Assembly (NCBI RefSeq): GCF_014203795.1
Contig: NZ_JACHJU010000001.1
Location: 2,294,001-2,358,000, forward strand
DNA length: 64,000 nucleotides
DNA from: Streptosporangium album
Lineage (GTDB): Bacteria > Actinomycetota > Actinomycetes > Streptosporangiales > Streptosporangiaceae
Reading direction: 5' to 3'
Part shown: piece after piece, positions 60,775 through 64,000 of the stretch
Position numbering within the stretch: position 1 is the stretch's first letter
How the letters are laid out: each line of letters starts with the position of its first letter
Position numbers and translations under genes: made by a program
The notes under the pieces: model-generated
Seen by the model: only the letters and a program-made list of their open reading frames with translations
What the model was told of the DNA's origin: nothing
Databases searched by the model: none

Positions 60775-61077
60775 TCATTTCTGAATGACCAGGGCGACCT
60801 CCATCCCCACGCTCTCCCCCTGCTCCAGTAGCCCGATCTGGCGCAGGCGGGACAGCTCCACGTCCAGTCCGCGGTCCTCAGCCGCCACGAGCAGCGCGAG
60901 CACCGCCGGGTGCGCGGCGCCGTCGACCATCGTCATCGGGTCATCGAACCGCCAGCGCACCGCCAGTTCGAGCGCGGCCTCGACCGTGCCGGTCTCGACT
61001 GTCCATCCCGGCACCGCCCATCCGTCGGGCGGCGGATGGGCGACCGGCCAACAGCAGATCACCTCGACCTCGGGGCC
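60775..61077 (-). pseudogene. unknown gene, 3' remnant
   Basis: The minus frame reads protein-like from PEVEVICCWPVAHPPPDGW through GTVEAALELAVRWRFDDPMT, AHPAVLALLVAAEDRGLDVE and LSRLRQIGLLEQGESVGM, ending VALVIQK. It alternates amphipathic helices. Upstream of about 61077 the frame runs antisense into a propeller-protein remnant, so the gene lacks a start. I do not recognise a family. Confidence 0.4.
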
Positions 61078-61081
61078 GGGG

Positions 61082-61545
61082 GTGGAAATCTTCGCGGACC
61101 TGCGGAAAGGCAAGGTGTTGCCGCTTCCCGGAGGGACGGATGCGTGGGCCTTCCTGGGGTTCAGCCCGGACGGCAAGCGGCTGCTGCTGGCCGAGGAAGC
61201 ACGGCTGACGGTGTTCGACCGAGGGCTGCGCGCCCGGATGCGGCTGAAGACGCGGCTGGCGCCGATGGCGCTGGCGAATGACTACGTCACGGCGGCGGTG
61301 CCTGTCGGCACGTGGCCCAAGTACCGCAAGCTGCGCATGCTCAACCTGCGTACCGGCCGCGCGAGCGGCACGGTGACCGTGCAGTTGCCGCGCGGGCAGT
61401 ACGTCAACGACCTCGACTTCGACCGGGTGGGACGCATGATCGTCCGATCGAGGACCGGGACGGGGGGTGGCGATCTACCGGGTCTCGAAGACGACCGGCA
61501 AGACGACGCTGCTGCGGACGATCGCCAGGCCCGATGTGGAAGGGT
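61082..61545 (+). pseudogene. beta-propeller (PD40/WD40-like) protein remnant with frameshift
   Basis: Protein-like sequence begins at about 61082 with VEIFADLRKGKVLPLPGGTD. It continues AWAFLGFSPDGKRLLLAEEA, LTVFDRGLRARMRLKTRL and RKLRMLNLRTGRASG, in the manner of propeller blades (FSPDGKRLLL is a PD40-type motif). In the six-G run near 61465 one extra G shifts the frame; in the shifted frame AIYRVSKTTGKTTLLRTIA continues naturally. There is no start at the 5' side, and the 3' end is cut by the PucR gene. Confidence 0.5.
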
Positions 61546-63026
61546 CAGATGACCTGATCGGCCTGGAGGGCCTGGAGGGCGAGCCATATGACGATCCGGT
61601 CCTCGACGCTTGAGATCGACAGGCCGGTGAGCTCCTCGACCCGGGACATGCGCTGGCGCAGCGTGTGCCGGTGGATGCCAAGCTGTGAGGACGCCGTCTC
61701 CCAGCTGGCGTTCTCGCTGAGGAAGACTCGCAGGGAGCGGAGCAGGCCACGGGTCGTGTCGTTGTTCAGCAGCGGGAGCAGCGGAGAGGTGAGCGCGGCG
61801 CGCGCCGCGGCGTCCAGGTGATGCAGGACGAGCCGGCTGGTGGACAGGGCGGAGAACTCGATCACCGGCAGAGCGTCGGCCACCGCCACCTCCAGCGCCT
61901 GTTCGGCCTGCTGGCGGCTGAGCGAGCAGCCGGTGATCGGCTGCGGTGAGCCGAGACCGCAGCGGGCGGGCACGCTCTCCCGCTCCACCGCCTGGCTCAC
62001 CCGCTGCTTCCACCGGGGCAGCTCGTCGGCCGGGAGGAGCACGGTCACCACCGAGAACTCATCGCTGATCAGCGGTGGGATGTTGAGCTGGTCGCACCAT
62101 TCGAGGACGTAGTCGGCGAGTGGCACCGCGCGGGAGCGGGAGCGCAGCAGCGCCACCGCGATATCGCCCGCTGGAACGCTCCATCGGTCCGCGACCCGCT
62201 TGATGAGAGCCGCGTCGCCGCTCAGCAGCACGTCCACCGCGTCGGCACGGGCCAGGCCCCATACATCGCCGCCGTTCAACGGGTGCAGCGCCAGATCGAG
62301 CAGGACCGAGGCGTGCTGGGCGAGCTCGCGGGTGAGACTCTTGCGGTCGGGGCGGGCGGCCACCACGAGATGGGCGCGCGGATGCACCGGGTCGCCCACG
62401 GCGTGCACGATGAGGTCGGGGTGCCGGATCCGGGAGCGCTGGCCGAGTGCCGCGGCGCGGGCGTCGTCGATGTGCACCCGGGCCGCGCCGACCGCGGCGT
62501 GCACCGCTCCGTTCCGGTCCATGAGCACCGCCCAACTGTCGATCCGGCTCGCGAGCATGGTGATGACGCCTTGGGCGCCCGCGCTGCGGGCCACCCGGAT
62601 CATCGCGGAGATGCTCTCGGCGACCAGCCGTGATTCCGCCGTGCCCGTGCGCAGAAGGTCGGCGTTCAGCTGGTACGTGACGTCCTGGAAGGCTACGCCT
62701 CCGGGGATTTCGAGCAGGGGGAGGCGGTGCCGGAGCGCGCTGCTCACCAGCGCGGCGGGGACGACCGCGTGGCGCGCCCCCGTGCCGAAGGCCAGCCCGG
62801 CGATCCCGGCGCCCGCCAGCCGTTGAACGTAGTGGTCGAGCTGCTCGGAGTCGGCGGGGTCCAGCTGGAGGCCGAGGGACAGCAGCAGTTCGCCGCCGCG
62901 GAGCCAGGGGGTGGGATCGACCAGCTCGGAGATGTGGGTCCAGCGGATCGGCCGGTCCGCGCCGTCCGGTCCGGTGTGCAGCCGCAGCCGGAACCTCTGG
63001 GCGACGTCCGCCACAGTCTCTAGCAT
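61545..63026 (-). CDS. PucR-family transcriptional regulator
   Basis: The 493-residue protein has the N-terminal PucR-like domain (RPIRWTHISELVDPTPWLRG, GELLLSLGLQLD, LPLLEIPGGVAFQDVTY) and a GGDEF-like middle. The C-terminal PucR helix-turn-helix follows (LRVFLSENASWETASSQLGI, HRHTLRQRMSRVEELTG). Such proteins activate purine, amino-acid or alcohol catabolism genes. It is divergent from a zinc alcohol dehydrogenase gene 221 bases away, its most likely target. Confidence 0.9.
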   Translation of the reverse strand: MLETVADVAQRFRLRLHTGPDGADRPIRWTHISELVDPTPWLRGGELLLSLGLQLDPADSEQLDHYVQRLAGAGIAGLAFGTGARHAVVPAALVSSALRHRLPLLEIPGGVAFQDVTYQLNADLLRTGTAESRLVAESISAMIRVARSAGAQGVITMLASRIDSWAVLMDRNGAVHAAVGAARVHIDDARAAALGQRSRIRHPDLIVHAVGDPVHPRAHLVVAARPDRKSLTRELAQHASVLLDLALHPLNGGDVWGLARADAVDVLLSGDAALIKRVADRWSVPAGDIAVALLRSRSRAVPLADYVLEWCDQLNIPPLISDEFSVVTVLLPADELPRWKQRVSQAVERESVPARCGLGSPQPITGCSLSRQQAEQALEVAVADALPVIEFSALSTSRLVLHHLDAAARAALTSPLLPLLNNDTTRGLLRSLRVFLSENASWETASSQLGIHRHTLRQRMSRVEELTGLSISSVEDRIVIWLALQALQADQVI

Positions 63027-63247
63027 GCGGTGCTCCTTCTCGCGAGCTTGTGGGCATTCCTCACAAACCGTGCCAGCGGCCGCTCACTCGGCGGCATGTA
63101 GCAGTTCGGAGCCTGTCGCGCAGATAGGTGGACATTTCTCCACATTCCCGCAGGTCAACGGCGGTCCTACTATGCATGACATACCAGTAACGCCGGGTAA
63201 CAAGACGCTGTTCCCGGCCCTTTCCCGGTTTTACCCGAAGGAGTCGT

Positions 63248-64000
63248 ATGCGTGCCGCAGTGTTCCTGTCCGCCGATCAGCCCGTGCGCGTCGAGGACGT
63301 CGAGCTCGCGGCGCCCGGACCCGGAGAGGTCAGGGTCAAGATCGCGGCAGCCGGGGTTTGCGGATCTGACCTGCATGTCCGGCGGGGCGAGTGGGATGTG
63401 CCCGCCCCGCTGGTGATGGGCCACGAGGGGTCGGGCATCGTCACCGCGCTCGGCCAGGGCGTGACCAGCCTGGCCGAGGGCGACCATGTGGTGCTCTCCT
63501 GGGTGGCGCCGTGCGGGCAGTGCCGCTACTGCCGGGCGGGCCACGAGGCCCGCTGCCAGGTGGCCGCGAACGTGGTCGCTCCCGGCGGCGTTCTCCAGGA
63601 CGGCACCAGCCGGTTGAGCCGCGGTGGCGAGAAGATCTACCACTATCTCGGCGTATCTTCCTTCGCCGAGGAGGCGGTCGTCCCGGCGTCGGGCGCGATC
63701 AAGGTTCGCGAGGACGCGCCGCTGGACACGATCGCGCTCGTCGGATGCGCGGTGGCGACCGGCGTGGGTGCGGTGACCAACACCGCGGCGGTGGTCCCCG
63801 GCAGCACCGTGGCGGTCATCGGCTGCGGCGGCGTCGGGCTCTCGGTGGTACAGGGCGCCCGGCTCGCCGGGGCGGAGCGGATCATCGTGATCGACCCGCG
63901 GGCGGAGAAGACCGCGCTCGCGGTCATGCTCGGCGCGACCGACCAGATTTCCGGGCCCGGCGTGGACGCCGTCGAGGCGATCCGTGACCTGCTTCCCGAC
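63248..64000 (+). CDS. zinc-dependent alcohol dehydrogenase, 3' end outside window
   Basis: The first 251 residues are present. They start MRAAVFLSADQPVRVEDVEL behind GAAGGAG and the frame is open at the window edge. Zinc ligands are seen in GVCGSDLHVRRG, VMGHEGSG and the structural CGQCRYCRAGHEARC, and the NAD motif is VAVIGCGGVGLSVVQGARL. The SRGGEKIYHYLGVSSFAEEA segment places it with class III/aryl-alcohol or mycothiol-dependent-type dehydrogenases. The divergent PucR regulator probably controls it. Confidence 0.9.
   Translation, partial: MRAAVFLSADQPVRVEDVELAAPGPGEVRVKIAAAGVCGSDLHVRRGEWDVPAPLVMGHEGSGIVTALGQGVTSLAEGDHVVLSWVAPCGQCRYCRAGHEARCQVAANVVAPGGVLQDGTSRLSRGGEKIYHYLGVSSFAEEAVVPASGAIKVREDAPLDTIALVGCAVATGVGAVTNTAAVVPGSTVAVIGCGGVGLSVVQGARLAGAERIIVIDPRAEKTALAVMLGATDQISGPGVDAVEAIRDLLPD

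Overview
The window is about 70 percent GC with strong third-position GC bias, many GTG starts and GGAGG-type ribosome sites. It carries actinomycete-specific families: a DUF397/DUF5753 regulator set, a conservon-type NIT-domain kinase, WXG100-like proteins, a class F sortase and several ECF sigma factors. This points to a filamentous actinobacterium, most likely of the Streptosporangiales (for example Streptosporangium or Nonomuraea). That placement is inference from gene content. No rRNA, tRNA, CRISPR array, intact insertion sequence or prophage was seen.

Layout. 1-3.3 kb is scarred DNA: a YciI end, a truncated HEAT-repeat gene, two families of inverted repeats, a lone BtrH-type gene and welded IS630/IS256 fragments. 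3.3-8.4 kb (minus) holds a DUF2690 secreted protein, a sigma factor fused to a sigma-partner domain, and a lipoprotein/kinase/response-regulator set. 8.6-13.4 kb holds a sortase with its likely substrate, a decayed racemase, a tyrosine phosphatase, a hydrolase/TetR pair, a DUF4262 protein and a small exported protein. 13.7-17.2 kb has a gene remnant, an ECF sigma/membrane-partner pair and a membrane glycosyltransferase. 17.3-20.8 kb has a WXG-type ADP-ribosyltransferase toxin, a WXG100-like protein and a conservon-type kinase.

20.9-26.8 kb is one minus-strand operon: two S-adenosylhomocysteine-hydrolase-like proteins, a complete ECF transporter (fused A subunits, S, T) and an amidohydrolase/deaminase. 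The hydrolase-like protein keeps the NAD and Lys/Asp signatures but lacks the histidines that canonical enzymes use. The operon therefore looks like an undescribed uptake and processing route for a nucleoside-like compound. 27-32.8 kb holds a CASTOR/POLLUX-type channel, two micro-ORFs, a ribosome-hibernation-like protein, a fused SecDF and an EF-hand protein. 33-39 kb holds cell-wall and exported proteins, with a D-amino-acid oxidase beside an L,D-transpeptidase, an IclR regulator and several decayed genes. 39.4-42.3 kb is a self-sufficient ferredoxin/reductase/P450 operon.

42.4-47.2 kb has a SnoaL/VOC/TetR group, then the homogentisate (tyrosine) degradation operon hmgA-unknown-fahA behind a palindrome. 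47.3-52.6 kb has a lipoprotein L,D-transpeptidase, an NfeD/SPFH pair and the threonine-degradation operon tdh-kbl, followed by a LysR gene. 53.7-55.7 kb is an ATPase plus HNH nuclease pair resembling the Septu (PtuAB) phage-defence system, next to an anti-sigma-like kinase/DUF5753/DUF397 triad. 58-64 kb has a Nudix hydrolase, an ECF sigma factor coupled to an LCP protein with a sigma-partner-like N-terminus, two remnants, a PucR regulator and a zinc alcohol dehydrogenase cut by the window edge.

The most interesting leads are the ECF-transporter/SAHH-like operon, the PtuAB-like pair, the ADP-ribosyltransferase toxin locus, and the two unusual sigma-linked fusion proteins.
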